Of a stretch of 27,655 nucleotides of DNA, positions 7,834 through 15,025 are shown piece by piece. Source of the stretch: JACVRM01 sp046262315 (GTDB taxonomy: Bacteria; Actinomycetota; Thermoleophilia; Gaiellales; Gaiellaceae); assembly GCA_046262315.1 (NCBI GenBank), contig JBHEMZ010000134.1, forward strand, positions 1 to 27,655, read 5' to 3'. Each line of letters opens with the position of its first letter. Positions within the stretch are counted from its first letter, which is position 1. The notes under the pieces were generated by a model that saw nothing but the letters and a program-made list of their open reading frames with translations, made no database searches and was not told the origin of the DNA. A program made the position numbers and the translations under genes.

Positions 7834-8714
7834 AGACAGTCGCGTACTACCGAGGGTGTCTCGCGTCGCTTTCGGCGAAGGAGCTCGACACCTCGACCCG
7901 CGCGCTGGCGCCCAAGGTGGGTCTAGAGGTAGTGGATCTCGAGACGGTCACCTGCTGCGGCGCCGGCGACATCCACGAGGCCGAGCCTGACTACTACCTG
8001 CACCTGAACGCGCGCATCCTCGCGTACGCCGAACAGACCGGCTCGGACACGCTGATGACGGTCTGCAACGTCTGCACGCTCAACCTGCGGCAGGCGAACT
8101 TCATGCTGCAGAACGACGACACGCTGCGCGACCGCGTCAACACCAACCTTCAGGCCGTCGGCGTGCCGCCCTACTCGGGGGGAACCGAGGTCAAGCACCT
8201 GCTCTGGCTGATCGCCGAAGGGGAGGGCTACGAACTGCTCAAGCAGGCGGCCCACAAGGGGCTCAAGGGGCTGCGGGTGGCGCCGTTCTACGGGTGCCAG
8301 ATCCTGCGCCCGTCGAAGATCATGGGCTTCGAGGATCCCGACCGGCCGTGGTCGCTGGAGGCGATCATCCAGGCGTGCGGCGGCGAGCCCGTGGACTACC
8401 CGGCCAAGATCAAGTGCTGCGGCTTCCCGATCATCCAGGCGCGCGAGGAGACGGCGCTCGGTGAGTTGATCCAGCCGATCGAGCAGGCGCTCGAGCGCGG
8501 CGCGGACGCGATGGTCACGCCCTGCCCGCTCTGCCACCTGTCGCTCGACGCGTGGCAGTCGAAGCTCGAGGCCTCGACCGGGCGCAAGCTCCAGCTGCCC
8601 ATCCTGCACCTGTCGCAGCTGATCGGCGTCGCAGCCGGCCTCGAGGAGTCGGAGCTCAAGTTCAAGCGCCACGTGGTGTCGGTGCAGCCGGTAACCGAGA
8701 AGCTCCGGGTCTAG
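7830..8714 (+). CDS. HdrB/SdhE-like CCG-domain subunit of a non-classical SQR
   Basis: A 294-residue protein with two CCG (cysteine-rich) domains, as in the heterodisulfide reductase B subunit and the SdhE subunit of type-E succinate:quinone reductases. The first has Cys10, CCG at 42-44 and CNVC (79-82). The second has YGC at 154-156, CCGFP at 196-200 and CPLC (232-235). No long hydrophobic helix is present, so it is not a haem-b membrane anchor of the SdhC/SdhD kind. In related complexes this subunit holds an unusual iron-sulfur cluster and is thought to pass electrons between SdhB and the membrane quinone. The GTG start overlaps the sdhB stop (GTGA at 7830-7833). A bare (Fe-S)-binding oxidoreductase is the alternative reading, but the operon makes the SQR role much more likely. 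Confidence 0.88.
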   Translation: MKTVAYYRGCLASLSAKELDTSTRALAPKVGLEVVDLETVTCCGAGDIHEAEPDYYLHLNARILAYAEQTGSDTLMTVCNVCTLNLRQANFMLQNDDTLRDRVNTNLQAVGVPPYSGGTEVKHLLWLIAEGEGYELLKQAAHKGLKGLRVAPFYGCQILRPSKIMGFEDPDRPWSLEAIIQACGGEPVDYPAKIKCCGFPIIQAREETALGELIQPIEQALERGADAMVTPCPLCHLSLDAWQSKLEASTGRKLQLPILHLSQLIGVAAGLEESELKFKRHVVSVQPVTEKLRV

Positions 8715-8739
8715 CCGCGGCTTCGAGGGGGGCCGCGGC
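8714..8739 (+). terminator. Candidate terminator hairpin after the sdh operon
   Basis: GCCGCGGC (8714-8721) and GCCGCGGC (8732-8739) form an 8-bp GC stem with a 10-base loop starting at the last base of the stop codon. Only a weak T-rich stretch (GTTCCCGTGTT) follows, so termination is plausible but unproven. Confidence 0.4.
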
Positions 8740-9196
8740 GTTCCCGTGTTGCGCGGTCATCCCGGACGCCGCGGGCTGCGGAGCCAAGCCGAGCTGGCCC
8801 CATCAAGCTCCGCTCGCTGCCTCCTTTGCCGCCGCGGAGCCGCCCGCCGGCGGCGATCATCCGACCCTTCCGGCCTGGCGCGGGCAAGGGCGCCGCGGGG
8901 ACCTGTCCCGTAAAGAGCGTGTAAATCCTCGGGCAGTCCGTTGGTGTAGGGCGCAGGTTGCTACCCGCTGCGGGATCTACTTACTGGAGGGGCGCACTCC
9001 GGCGCGGCGCGGCTTCGGCCGCCGCCGCGCCGGACCTGTTCTCGGGCTGACGCTCGTGCGCCCGGTAGCGATCAGCACGCGTTTCCGGGAGCGCCGCATG
9101 CTCACGGCCGCGCTGCTTGGAGCTCGCCGAGGAGCGTCTCGACGTGGGCTCGCCGCTGCTCGCCGCCCGCTGATACGCGGCCCTACACTTCAGGCC
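8740..9196. other. Long intergenic stretch without a gene
   Basis: One plus-strand frame is open through this region, but its translation is Arg/Ala/Pro-rich and has no domain pattern, so I do not call a gene. The only notable element is near 8898-8927: GGGGACCTGTCCCGTAAAG followed by AGCGTGTAAATCC. Its 11-base core ACCTGTCCCGT (8901-8911) recurs inverted at 21690-21700. No tRNA or known RNA is recognisable. Confidence 0.4.
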
Positions 9197-9814
9197 ATGG
9201 CGACGCGAGTCGCGGGGTTGACCGGAGCGACGATCGAGCTTGTGCCGACGGTCTGTCACACGTGCGTCTGGTGGCAGTCGCGCGCCGGGCGGGAGACCGA
9301 CAAGCGCCGGTGGATCGAGAAGGTGGAGGACGCGTGGGGTGCCTGGGGCGCGATCTACCGGGACGACGACGGCGACGTGCTCGGCTCCATGCAGTTCGGC
9401 CCGGCGGAGCTCTTCCCGCGCGCTTCCGACCTGCCGGCCGGCCCGCCGTCCGACGACGCTGTCCTCGTCACCTGCGCGTACCTCCTCGACCGCTCGAGCC
9501 CCTGGGTGATGCAGTCGCTTTTCCTGACCGCGATCGGCGAGGCCAAGGGCCACGCGGCGACGGCGGTCGAGGCGTTCGCGTACCGCTACCCCGAAGGCGA
9601 GTCGCCCCATGAGCGGTTCCACGTCCACAAGACGGTCTTCCCGCACGACTTCCTCTCGGACTTCGGTTTCCAGGCGGTGCGTCACGCGGGCCGGGTCGAG
9701 CTGGCGCGCCTGGAGCTCGGCGGGCTGCAACCGGTGGCGGAGGGCCGCCGCGCCAGCGTGATCGAGCTCGTCGCGGAGGCGTTCCAGCCGGCGCCGGTGC
9801 CGCAGAGGCCCTGA
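9197..9814 (+). CDS. GNAT-family N-acetyltransferase-like protein
   Basis: A 205-residue protein resembling a family of actinobacterial GNAT proteins that start with a Cys-x-x-Cys-x-x-Trp element; here it is CHTCVWW, about residues 20-26. The middle shows the GNAT beta sheet (WGAIYRDDDGDVLGSMQFGP, then DAVLVTCAYLLD) and the helix after the acetyl-CoA site (LTAIGEAKGHAATAVEAFAY). The usual Q/R-x-x-G-x-G/A pyrophosphate loop is poorly kept in the stretch DRSSPWVMQSLFLTAIGEAKG, so acetyl-CoA binding may be weak or altered. The C-terminal FHVHKTVFPHDFLSDFGFQ segment matches the family. ATG 9197 is chosen because upstream residues in the open frame look non-coding; the Shine-Dalgarno is weak. The substrate is unknown. 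It faces the ykvA-asd-lysC group tail to tail. Confidence 0.7.
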   Translation: MATRVAGLTGATIELVPTVCHTCVWWQSRAGRETDKRRWIEKVEDAWGAWGAIYRDDDGDVLGSMQFGPAELFPRASDLPAGPPSDDAVLVTCAYLLDRSSPWVMQSLFLTAIGEAKGHAATAVEAFAYRYPEGESPHERFHVHKTVFPHDFLSDFGFQAVRHAGRVELARLELGGLQPVAEGRRASVIELVAEAFQPAPVPQRP

Positions 9815-9930
9815 GCTCTCCCGGTCGGTCATCTTGCGCCCTTTCACGAGGCGAAGCTCGCCGAGGAGCGGGCACAGATAGAGCGCAGAGTGCGCCGTGT
9901 CCACCGCCTCAAGTTCGGTCGTCTGGGTCG

Positions 9931-10323
9931 TTAGCGCGCCAGCGCGAGCACGACGCGCAGGCCGCGCTCGTCGCCCGGCCAGAGCTCGCGGACGATCTCC
10001 CGTCCTGCGACGCGCGCGACGTAGGCGAGTGCGGCGGCAATGAGCAGGGCGTCGTCAAGCTGCCCGAGCACCGGGATGAAGTCCGGAACGAGGTCGATCG
10101 GCACGGCGAGGTAGGGGATGAGGGCGCCCAGCGCGAGCTTGGCCCGGCGCGGGACGCGCGGGTCACGCAGCAGCCGCTTGACCAAGACGGCGCAGTCCGG
10201 CACGAACGCCGCGATCGTCCGAGCACGGTAAAGGCGGCCGCGCGCAGGCGCTTCCTCGACCTTGTCGCTCAGAGAGGCTGGGCGCGCGGGCGCGCCAGTC
10301 TCGACTTTGTGCCTTTGAGCCAC
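9931..10323 (-). CDS. YkvA-family (DUF1232) membrane-associated protein
   Basis: A protein of about 130 residues. The hallmark is ALIPYLAVPIDLVPDFIPVL followed by GQLDDALLIAAAL, the conserved DUF1232 core with the PID-PDFIP-G-DD pattern. It forms one or two short membrane-associated helices. An Arg-rich helix (LVKRLLRDPRVPRRAKLALG) comes before it, and the protein ends WPGDERGLRVVLALAR. The family has no firm function. The start is either GTG 10323 (used here) or TTG 10326; both follow the asd stop by only a few bases, so the gene is probably co-transcribed and coupled with lysC-asd. The link to the aspartate pathway is likely positional only. Confidence 0.8.
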   Translation of the reverse strand: MAQRHKVETGAPARPASLSDKVEEAPARGRLYRARTIAAFVPDCAVLVKRLLRDPRVPRRAKLALGALIPYLAVPIDLVPDFIPVLGQLDDALLIAAALAYVARVAGREIVRELWPGDERGLRVVLALAR

Positions 10324-10331
10324 CAAGTCGC

Positions 10332-11267
10332 TCAGGCGGCCAGCGCCTGGCGCGCGAGCAATGTCTCGGCGATCTGCACGGCGTTGAGCGCGGCGCCCTT
10401 GCGGAGGTTGTCGGCGGCGAGGTAGAGCGCGAGTCCGTTGTCGCCGGCACGGTCGGGGCGGATCCGTCCGACGAGGACCTCATCGATGCCGGCTGATCTA
10501 GCTGGGGAGGGGAACTCATCGACCCGAACGCCCGGCGCGGCGGCGAGCAGCGCGCGAGCCTCTTCGGCGGCCAGCGGGCGCTCGAGCTCGACCCAGATTG
10601 CCTCGGCGTGCCCCACCATGACCGGCACGCGCACGCAGGTCGCGCTTACCGGCAGCTCCGCCAGCTCGAGGATCTTACGCGTCTCCTCACGCAGCTTCGT
10701 CTCCTCGTCGAACTCCTCGCCATCGAAGTCCCAGTCCATCGCGAGGTCGTGCTCGTCCGGCGCTTCCTCGCGCAGACGCTGCATGCGGCCCGCTCCTGCG
10801 CCCGACGCCGACTGGTACGTGGCTACGCGCACGCGTGCGAGCCCGGCGGCGTCGTGCAGCGGCTTGAGCACGCAAGCGAGCGGAATCGTGCAGCAGTTTG
10901 GCGTCGCAACGATGCCCAGGTGCTCGAAGACGCGCTCGCCGTTCACCTCGGGAACGATCAGAGGCACGTTCGGATCCATGCGGAAGGCCGATGACTTATC
11001 GAGACAGACGGCGCCGCTTCGCACGGCGTGCGGGACGAGCTCGCGGGACGCGCCCGTACCGATCGCGAAGAAGGCGACATCGGCGTCGAGCGAGGCGAGT
11101 GCCTCGGGCGTCGCCTCGTCGACCGGGTGGCCGTCCAGCTCCTTGCCCGCCGACCGGGCCGAGGCGAGATATCGCACGTCCTCGCAGCCGCGCTCTCGCA
11201 GAATGCCGCGCAACACGGCCCCTACGGCGCCCGTCGCCCCGACGACGGCGATGCGAGCGTCACGCAT
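10332..11267 (-). CDS. asd: Aspartate-semialdehyde dehydrogenase
   Basis: A 311-residue NADPH-dependent enzyme that reduces aspartyl phosphate to aspartate semialdehyde, the branch point to Lys, Thr and Met. The nucleotide fold opens the protein (IAVVGATGAVGAVL, residues 6-19). DKSSAFRMD (90-98) is the conserved phosphate-binding loop. The nucleophile is Cys125 in ATPNCCTIPL, where a second Cys replaces the more usual Ser. SASGAGAGRM (153-162) and the His220 base in PVMVGHAEAI are also in place. It is somewhat shorter than many Asd proteins (about 340), without a missing motif. Its start overlaps the end of lysC by 8 bases, so the two are translated together; ykvA follows immediately. All key residues are present and the assignment is firm. 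Confidence 0.95.
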   Translation of the reverse strand: MRDARIAVVGATGAVGAVLRGILRERGCEDVRYLASARSAGKELDGHPVDEATPEALASLDADVAFFAIGTGASRELVPHAVRSGAVCLDKSSAFRMDPNVPLIVPEVNGERVFEHLGIVATPNCCTIPLACVLKPLHDAAGLARVRVATYQSASGAGAGRMQRLREEAPDEHDLAMDWDFDGEEFDEETKLREETRKILELAELPVSATCVRVPVMVGHAEAIWVELERPLAAEEARALLAAAPGVRVDEFPSPARSAGIDEVLVGRIRPDRAGDNGLALYLAADNLRKGAALNAVQIAETLLARQALAA

Positions 11268-12516
11268 GGGTGCGTTCTGCCCCTTCCTGGTCGAGCTCGA
11301 ACGCCGCGTGCAGCGCTCGGACAGCCCGCTCCACGTCGCCGCCGGGGATGTGACACGCGATCTTGATCGGCGACGTGGTCACCACCTCCGGCTCAATGCC
11401 GAGCTCGTCGAGGGTCGCGAAGGCCTTCGCGGCTACGCCCGGATGGCTCTTCATTCCCGCGCCGACGACACTCACCTTCCCGAGGTCGTCGCGCGACGAC
11501 CAGGCGGCGCCCAGCCGCTCGAGCACCGAGCTCACGTCCGCACGGTCGGTTTCCGGCGCCGAGAAGATGATCTCCGAGCCAGTCTGCACGATCGTGTCCA
11601 CGTTGACGCTCGCCGCCGCCAGCTCGGCGAAGAGCCGCGCTGCGCCGGCGCCGGTGACGCGGTAGAGCGTCTCGTCGAGCGCGTGCGTGACGCCCGAGAT
11701 CATCGCCTTCTCCAGCATGCGCTCGTCCTCCTCGGTCACCCACGTGCCGTCCGCGTCGCCGAAGGACGAGCGTACGTGCAGCGTCACGCCGTGGTTGCGC
11801 GCGAACTCGACGGAGCGTAGCTGGAGCACCTTCGCGCCGGAGGAGGCCAGTTCGAGCATCTCGTCGTACGAGACTGCGTGCAGCTTGCGTGCCTCGGGCA
11901 CCACGTGCGGATCCGCCGTGAAGACGCCTTCCACGTCCGTGTAGATCTCGCAGCGATCGGCGCCCAGCGCTGCGGCGAGCGCGACCGCCGTCGTGTCGGA
12001 GCCGCCGCGGCCGAGCGTCGTCACCTCGTAGTCCGTGGACACCCCCTGGAAGCCGGCGACGAGCACGATGCGGTCCTCGTCGAGCGCCTGGTGGATGCGA
12101 CGCGCGCGGACGTCGACGATTTTCGCCTTGCCGTGCGTCGTGTCCGTGACGATGCCCGCCTGTGAGCCCGTCAGCGAGATCGCCTGCCGGCCGAGGTCTT
12201 CGATCGCCATCTCGGCTAGCGCGCATGAGATCCGCTCGCCGACGGAGATGAGCATGTCGAGCGCGCGCGGCTTCGGGTGCTCGGACATGCCGCGGGCAAG
12301 GTCGAGCAGGTCGTCGGTCGTGTCGCCCATCGCAGAAAGCACGCCGACGACCCGGTTGCCGGCATCGCCCGCCGCGACGAGCCGCCGCGCCACGCCTTTC
12401 AGCCGTCCGATGTCGCCGACGGAGGTGCCGCCGAACTTCATCACCACAGTGCCGAGGTGCGCGCGCTGCGCATCGCCGGCGACGGTTGGGACCGCCTCGA
12501 AGTCGGTCGTCGTCAC
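11260..12516 (-). CDS. lysC: Aspartate kinase
   Basis: A 418-residue enzyme that phosphorylates aspartate, the first step to Lys, Thr, Met and diaminopimelate. The kinase domain begins VVMKFGGTSVGD (about residues 24-35) and contains SVGERISCALAEM and the TTLGRGGSDTTAVALAAAL nucleotide site, then EIYTDVEGVFTADP. Two C-terminal ACT domains (about 270-418, ending HAAFELDQEG) are the usual site of feedback inhibition by Lys and/or Thr, and the catalytic lysine and SD motif are intact. GTG 12516 is taken as start; it adds about 22 residues before the conserved core, and no strong Shine-Dalgarno precedes it, so a start closer to the core is possible. I see no separate internal start that would mark a beta subunit. 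It heads the lysC-asd-ykvA operon. Confidence 0.95.
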   Translation of the reverse strand: MTTTDFEAVPTVAGDAQRAHLGTVVMKFGGTSVGDIGRLKGVARRLVAAGDAGNRVVGVLSAMGDTTDDLLDLARGMSEHPKPRALDMLISVGERISCALAEMAIEDLGRQAISLTGSQAGIVTDTTHGKAKIVDVRARRIHQALDEDRIVLVAGFQGVSTDYEVTTLGRGGSDTTAVALAAALGADRCEIYTDVEGVFTADPHVVPEARKLHAVSYDEMLELASSGAKVLQLRSVEFARNHGVTLHVRSSFGDADGTWVTEEDERMLEKAMISGVTHALDETLYRVTGAGAARLFAELAAASVNVDTIVQTGSEIIFSAPETDRADVSSVLERLGAAWSSRDDLGKVSVVGAGMKSHPGVAAKAFATLDELGIEPEVVTTSPIKIACHIPGGDVERAVRALHAAFELDQEGAERTHA

Positions 12517-12824
12517 GCCTGAGAGTGTAGGAGCCCGCGCGGCGAGCGCCTGGCCCCGCGAACTAGTTTCGGCTCACTTTCGTGACACCTGCGTGCGACC
12601 TCAGCTGATATAGGGGGTCTGACCCCGAAGGGCGGCCGCACCGGCCACCGGGCGAAACGCAGCGCTCGGGCAACTGGCGAGACTCTTTCGCCGTCACCCG
12701 GTCGCTCTTGATTCGTTCTCGCTCCTGCTCGTTTTCTCACGGCTTCCTCGTCCAGCGGGCGGCGGCCGAGAAGCCTCCGCAGCGGGTCCATGAGGCCATT
12801 CGATCGACGGTACGCCAGAACGAC
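12517..12824. other. Intergenic region between recR and lysC, with a short inverted repeat
   Basis: 308 bases separate recR from lysC on the minus strand. I find no convincing ORF. The notable element is GGGGTC-T-GACCCC at 12614-12626, a compact inverted repeat of the kind often seen as a dispersed intergenic motif. A lysC promoter must lie here or further upstream, but I cannot define -35/-10 boxes with confidence. No amino-acid-type riboswitch fold is recognisable by eye. Confidence 0.4.
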
Positions 12825-13415
12825 TCACATGTCGCGCCGGCCTGATAGGGCTCGGCCAAGAGTGACCTCGTCGGCGTACTCCAGATCTCCCCCCACCGGC
12901 AGGCCGCTCGCCAGCCGGGTGACGCGCACCCGGTTGCGGAGCCGGTCGGCGAGGTATGCAGCGGTCGCCTCGCCCGTCATGTTGGGGTTCGTGGCGAGCA
13001 CGACCTCCGCGACGCCGTTCCGTTCCACGCGCTGCATCAGCTCGTCGATGCGCAGGTCCCCGGGCTCGACGCCGTCGAGCGGGGACAGCGCTCCGCCCAG
13101 CACGTGGTAAAGGCCGCGAAACTCCGCCGTCCGCTCCAGAGAGATGAGGTCGACGGGCTGCTCGACAACGCAGATGACCGAGCGGTCGCGCCGCGCGTCG
13201 AGGCAGATCGCGCAGACCTCGTCCTCGGTGAGGTTGCCGCACTCGCGGCAGAAGCGGACACGCTCCTTGACGTTCGAGATCGCCTCCGCCAGCGCCCCCG
13301 CTTCGTCTCTCGGGGCGCGCAGGATGTGGAACGTGAGCCGCTGCGCGGTGCGGGTGCCAATCCCCGGCAGTCGCGTCAGCTGCGCGACGAGATTCTCGAC
13401 CGCAGGGGACAGCAC
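12825..13415 (-). CDS. recR: Recombination mediator protein RecR
   Basis: A 196-residue protein of normal family length that works with RecO/RecF to load RecA at gaps. The N-terminal helix-hairpin-helix is LTRLPGIGTRTAQRLTFHIL (about residues 13-32). The zinc finger has all four Cys (56, 59, 68 and 71 in CRECGNLTEDEVCAIC). The Toprim domain follows: VICVVEQPVDLISLERT, GLYHVLGGALSPLDGVEP, then VVLATNPNMTGEATA and ASGLPVGGDLEYADEVTLGRAL. The start is GTG 13415, with CTG-TCC-CCT next. It normally follows dnaX and ybaB in one operon; here an aminopeptidase gene on the other strand separates it from ybaB, with 59 bases between the two divergent starts. Confidence 0.96.
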   Translation of the reverse strand: MLSPAVENLVAQLTRLPGIGTRTAQRLTFHILRAPRDEAGALAEAISNVKERVRFCRECGNLTEDEVCAICLDARRDRSVICVVEQPVDLISLERTAEFRGLYHVLGGALSPLDGVEPGDLRIDELMQRVERNGVAEVVLATNPNMTGEATAAYLADRLRNRVRVTRLASGLPVGGDLEYADEVTLGRALSGRRDM

Positions 13416-13474
13416 GCGGCCCAGCGTAGCCGTCCCCGGCGGACGGGCCAGGTTCTGGCGTAGGGTCAGCGCCC

Positions 13475-14716
13475 GTGCCGTCCCGCGAGCGCCTCGAGAG
13501 CTACGCCGAGCTGATCGTCCGCGTGGGCGCGAACGTCCAGCCAGGACAGGACGTGGTGGTACTCGCCTGGGTCGAGCACGCGCCGCTGGCGCGAGAGGTC
13601 GTGCGGGCTGCCTGGCGCGCCGGAGCCCGCTTTGTCGAGGTGACCTATCGCGACGACCACGTGCGCCGCGCGCTGGCCGAGTACGCCTCCGACGAGGCGC
13701 TCGACTGGACGCCGCCGAACGCGCTCTCGCGCCTTCAGGACCTCGCCGACCGCCGCGTCGCCTACATCCAGCTGTACGGAGATCCCGAACCGACCGTCAT
13801 GCAGGGCATCGATCCGACCCGGGCCGGCCGGGCGCAGCCGCGCGCGGCCAACGTCCTGCTGCGCCGGCTCTCGAACGAGGGCCACTGGTCGAAGACCGTG
13901 GCCGCGTGTCCCACCGAGGGCTGGGCGCGGCAGCTCTACGGGGAGTCCGATCTCGAGCGCCTGTGGGACGAAGTCGCCCACGCGGTGCGGCTCGACGAGC
14001 CGGACCCGCAGACAGCCTGGCGCAAGCACATCGCCGGCCTGAAGGCTCGAGCCCGGACGCTCGACGAGCGCAGCTTCGACGCTATCCGGTTCAGCGGCGG
14101 CGGCACGGATCTCACCGTCGGCCTCCTGCCGCGCTCGCGCTGGATGGCGGCCACGGAGAAGACGCACTGGGGCCTCGAGCACACGTCCAACCTGCCGACC
14201 GAGGAGGTCTTCACCACGCCCGACCGCCGCCGCGTGGAGGGCGTCGTGTGCGCAACGCGGCCGCTCGTCTGGTACGGGTCGATTGTCGAGGGGCTCGAGG
14301 TGGAGTTCGAGGGCGGTCGTGCGGTGGAGGTGCGGGCTGAGAGTGGTGCGGACTTCGTCCGCGCGCAGATGGCGACCGACGAGGGTGCCGCGAGGCTCGG
14401 CGAGGTCGCGCTCGTAGACGCGACCTCGCGTGTCGGGGCCGCGGATCGCGTCTTCTACAACGGACTGCTGGACGAGAACGTCGCCTCGCACGTGGCCTAT
14501 GGCTCGGCGTACACCGCCGCCGTCGAAGGCGCGAAGGAGCTCGACCCCGACGCTCTGCGCGAGCTGGGGGTGAACGTCTCGAGTGTCCATGTCGACTTCA
14601 TGGTCGGCGGGCCGGAGGTGGACGTGGACGGTCTCGCGAACGGCACCGCCGTGCCGGTCCTGCGCGAGAACCGCTGGGTGCTGGGAGGCGAAGAGCTCGT
14701 TCTAGAGCCCCGGTAA
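13475..14716 (+). CDS. M29-family metallo-aminopeptidase (AmpS/AmpT type)
   Basis: A 413-residue leucyl-type aminopeptidase of the family with two metal ions. Likely metal ligands and catalytic residues are visible: the Glu pair in SNLPTEEVFTTPD (about 243-244), Glu310 in GEVALVD, His339 in NVASHVAYG, Tyr342 or Tyr346 nearby, and His372/Asp374 in VHVDFMVGG. The N-terminal half (YAELIVRVGANVQPGQDVVV and on) matches the family's first domain, and the length is typical (about 410). GTG 13475 is the start. Its 3' end overlaps the convergent ybaB by 15 bases. It probably releases N-terminal residues from peptides in the cytoplasm; it lacks a signal peptide. Its place inside the dnaX-ybaB-recR block is unusual and suggests insertion in this lineage. 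Confidence 0.9.
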   Translation: MPSRERLESYAELIVRVGANVQPGQDVVVLAWVEHAPLAREVVRAAWRAGARFVEVTYRDDHVRRALAEYASDEALDWTPPNALSRLQDLADRRVAYIQLYGDPEPTVMQGIDPTRAGRAQPRAANVLLRRLSNEGHWSKTVAACPTEGWARQLYGESDLERLWDEVAHAVRLDEPDPQTAWRKHIAGLKARARTLDERSFDAIRFSGGGTDLTVGLLPRSRWMAATEKTHWGLEHTSNLPTEEVFTTPDRRRVEGVVCATRPLVWYGSIVEGLEVEFEGGRAVEVRAESGADFVRAQMATDEGAARLGEVALVDATSRVGAADRVFYNGLLDENVASHVAYGSAYTAAVEGAKELDPDALRELGVNVSSVHVDFMVGGPEVDVDGLANGTAVPVLRENRWVLGGEELVLEPR

Positions 14717-15025
14717 GCCGAGGCTGCCCAGGTCGGGCATCGAGGCCCCGAGCTTCGACTGCGCCAGCTTCTCGGCCGAGCGCAGAGCCTCGTTGACGGC
14801 CGCGAGGATCATGTCCCCGAGCAGGTCGGGGTCGTCCGGGTCGATGGCCGCAGCCGCGATCTTGACTTCGAGTAGCTCGCCCGAGCCGGACGCCCTGACG
14901 GTCACCATGCCGCCCCCCGCCGAGGCGTCCACGGTCTCCTTGGCGAGTTCTGCCTGGGCACGCTCCACCTGCTCTTGCATCTGCGCGGCCTGCTGCATCA
15001 GCTTGCTCATATCGAAGCCGGTCAT
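14702..15025 (-). CDS. YbaB/EbfC nucleoid-associated protein
   Basis: A 107-residue DNA-binding protein of the YbaB/EbfC family. The N-terminal helix MSKLMQQAAQMQEQVERAQAEL and the core GGGMVTVRASGSGELLEVKI, followed by a stretch ending DPDLLGDMILAAVNEAL, are diagnostic. The protein acts as a dimer that coats or bends DNA, and its gene is very often found between dnaX and recR, as here. The ATG overlaps the dnaX stop by 4 bases (ATGA at 15025-15022), so translation is coupled. The C-terminus (KLGASMPDLGSLGLPGL) is Gly/Leu-rich and overlaps the convergent aminopeptidase gene by 15 bases. Confidence 0.95.
   Translation of the reverse strand: MTGFDMSKLMQQAAQMQEQVERAQAELAKETVDASAGGGMVTVRASGSGELLEVKIAAAAIDPDDPDLLGDMILAAVNEALRSAEKLAQSKLGASMPDLGSLGLPGL

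Noticed and set aside
8552..9196. Open plus-strand frame before the GNAT gene
   Set aside because: The first part is a shadow of the CCG-subunit gene, and the rest has no domain pattern; ATG 9197 begins the recognisable family.
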